A stretch of DNA of 7,252 nt, from contig JACCYK010000324.1 in the NCBI GenBank assembly GCA_013696525.1, forward strand, positions 1 to 7,252, read 5' to 3'. Both the position numbers and the translations under genes were made by a program. Below, piece by piece: positions 6,667-7,252 of the stretch (positions are counted from its first letter, which is position 1; each line of letters starts with the position of its first letter). The notes under the pieces are model-generated. The model ran no database searches. It saw only the letters and a list, made by a program, of their open reading frames with translations, and was not told where the DNA came from. This stretch comes from Chloroflexia bacterium. GTDB taxonomy: Bacteria; Chloroflexota; Chloroflexia; Thermomicrobiales; UBA6265.

Positions 6667-6781
6667 CCCGTCCGGCGCGATCCGGTGTACTGAACGCAGA
6701 CCCGCCGTTCATGCTTGGCGACAGCGTCATCGGGCCAAGCGACGATCAGGGCGGGACCGGCGACGAGCCGCGACGAGCGGC
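6667..6781 (+). other. Leader region of the fourth gene, no clear promoter
   Basis: I see no convincing -35/-10 pair here. Two weak dyads are present: TGAAC at 6691-6695 with GTTCA at 6707-6711, and GCTTGG at 6713-6718 with CCAAGC at 6735-6740. Their arms are only 5-6 bp, so both may be chance. The gene may use a promoter of a different sigma class or read-through from the regulator. Confidence 0.3.
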
Positions 6782-6787
6782 AGGAGG
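6782..6787 (+). promoter_or_regulatory. Strong Shine-Dalgarno sequence for the fourth gene
   Basis: AGGAGG, a perfect core anti-16S match, ends 6 bases before GTG 6794. The in-frame ATG at 6803 would be 15 bases away, which is too far. The site therefore sets the start at GTG 6794 and shows that the frame running off the window is a real gene. Confidence 0.8.
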
Positions 6788-6793
6788 AAATCG

Positions 6794-7252
6794 GTGAACA
6801 CCATGCGGACCGCCACGGTCGACCAGATCGCGAATCCAGGGCTGAGCCGGCGGGCGGCGATCAGCCGCCTGGTAATCGGCGGCGCGGCGGCGCTTGTCGC
6901 CGGCGACCGCGTGACGGCGCTGGCGCAAGACGGGACGCCCAGCGCGGGTGAATGCGTCGCCACCGCGCCGCCGGCCGAGGACGGAATCGGGTTCGCTTCG
7001 TTGCTGGTCGGCGGCATCATCCACGATATGCCAACCGGCCCGGTCGAGGTGCGCATCTCGCGCTTCACGCTGGCTCCCGACACCATCTTCGATGCCGCGT
7101 CGTTGCCATTCCCCGCGTTGATGTACATCGAGACTGGGGAGTCGGCCTGCCCGGGCGAAGCGGGCCGGATCGTCTACAACCCCGATGGGTCGATCCTGGA
7201 TGAGTCAACGGCGGACGGCATTCAATACATCCCGACCGGCACGACCCAGTAC
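6794..7252 (+). CDS. Exported protein with twin-arginine-like signal, possibly cupin-like (3' end missing)
   Basis: The frame is open for 153 codons to the window edge, with no stop seen. The N-terminus has a twin-arginine-like motif, LSRRAAIS (RR at 19-20), a hydrophobic stretch (about 26-37) and a probable cleavage after ALA (44), before QDGTPSAGE. The h-region is weak for a signal because D38-R39 follows it. The mature part alternates short hydrophobic strands with turns (ISRFTLAPD, ALMYIETGE, GRIVYNPDG, IQYIPTGTTQY). That spacing suggests a cupin-like beta barrel, with PTGTTQ in the place of the usual PxGxxH. The metal-binding histidines typical of cupins are not evident in the visible part. 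The linker style matches the other exported proteins here. Export is fairly well supported; the cupin call is tentative. Confidence 0.75.
   Translation, partial: MNTMRTATVDQIANPGLSRRAAISRLVIGGAAALVAGDRVTALAQDGTPSAGECVATAPPAEDGIGFASLLVGGIIHDMPTGPVEVRISRFTLAPDTIFDAASLPFPALMYIETGESACPGEAGRIVYNPDGSILDESTADGIQYIPTGTTQY

Noticed and set aside
5750..6730. Open frame of 326 codons on the minus strand
   Set aside because: It is antisense to the TPR and LuxR regions, which are plainly coding on the + strand. It is a GC-bias artefact.
6522..6797. 91-codon + strand frame overlapping the end of the regulator and the intergenic region
   Set aside because: Its first part is out of frame within the LuxR helix-turn-helix codons. 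It has no RBS or motif and overlaps the well-supported start of the fourth gene.

Overview
The window is GC-rich throughout and has four protein genes, all on the + strand. It looks like chromosomal DNA of a Chloroflexota bacterium, most likely near Thermomicrobia/Sphaerobacter. I infer this from three traits: the strong GC bias, exported proteins whose mature part opens with an Ala/Thr/Pro/Glu-rich linker just after an A-Q-D or A-Q-E signal-peptide junction, and a large ATPase-TPR-LuxR regulator of a kind common in that phylum. There is no RNA gene, CRISPR array, insertion sequence or phage gene. Taxonomy is inference only; no marker gene is present.

Positions 1-3997 hold two tandem paralogous genes separated by a short gap. 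Each encodes a signal peptide, a Vps62-type (PF06101, formerly DUF946) extracytoplasmic domain with HEGDWE and GSHASFY signatures, and a C-terminal module of about six membrane helices resembling the GPDPase_memb/YciC/DUF975 kind. Both proteins have exactly four cysteines, at matching positions and all in the exported part. The pair is probably one transcription unit. A Vps62 domain joined to a polytopic membrane module, in two adjacent copies, is the most unusual thing here; its function is unknown.

Positions 3998-4195 form a 198-bp intergenic region with a good sigma70-type promoter (TTGACG, 17 bp, TACGAT) and a dyad over the -10 element. It drives an 802-residue LuxR-family regulator (4196-6604) with a STAND/NB-ARC-like ATPase, about five TPRs and a C-terminal LuxR helix-turn-helix. 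Because the promoter lies inside the longest possible reading frame, the start must be the ATG at 4196.

Positions 6605-6793 contain a perfect 11-bp inverted repeat that could end the regulator transcript. From 6794 to the window edge runs the start of a fourth gene with an ideal Shine-Dalgarno sequence. It encodes a twin-arginine-like signal and a beta-rich mature part, possibly cupin-like, cut off by the window end.

The regulator may sense a signal through its TPR/ATPase part and control envelope genes nearby, but nothing in the sequence proves that it acts on its neighbours.
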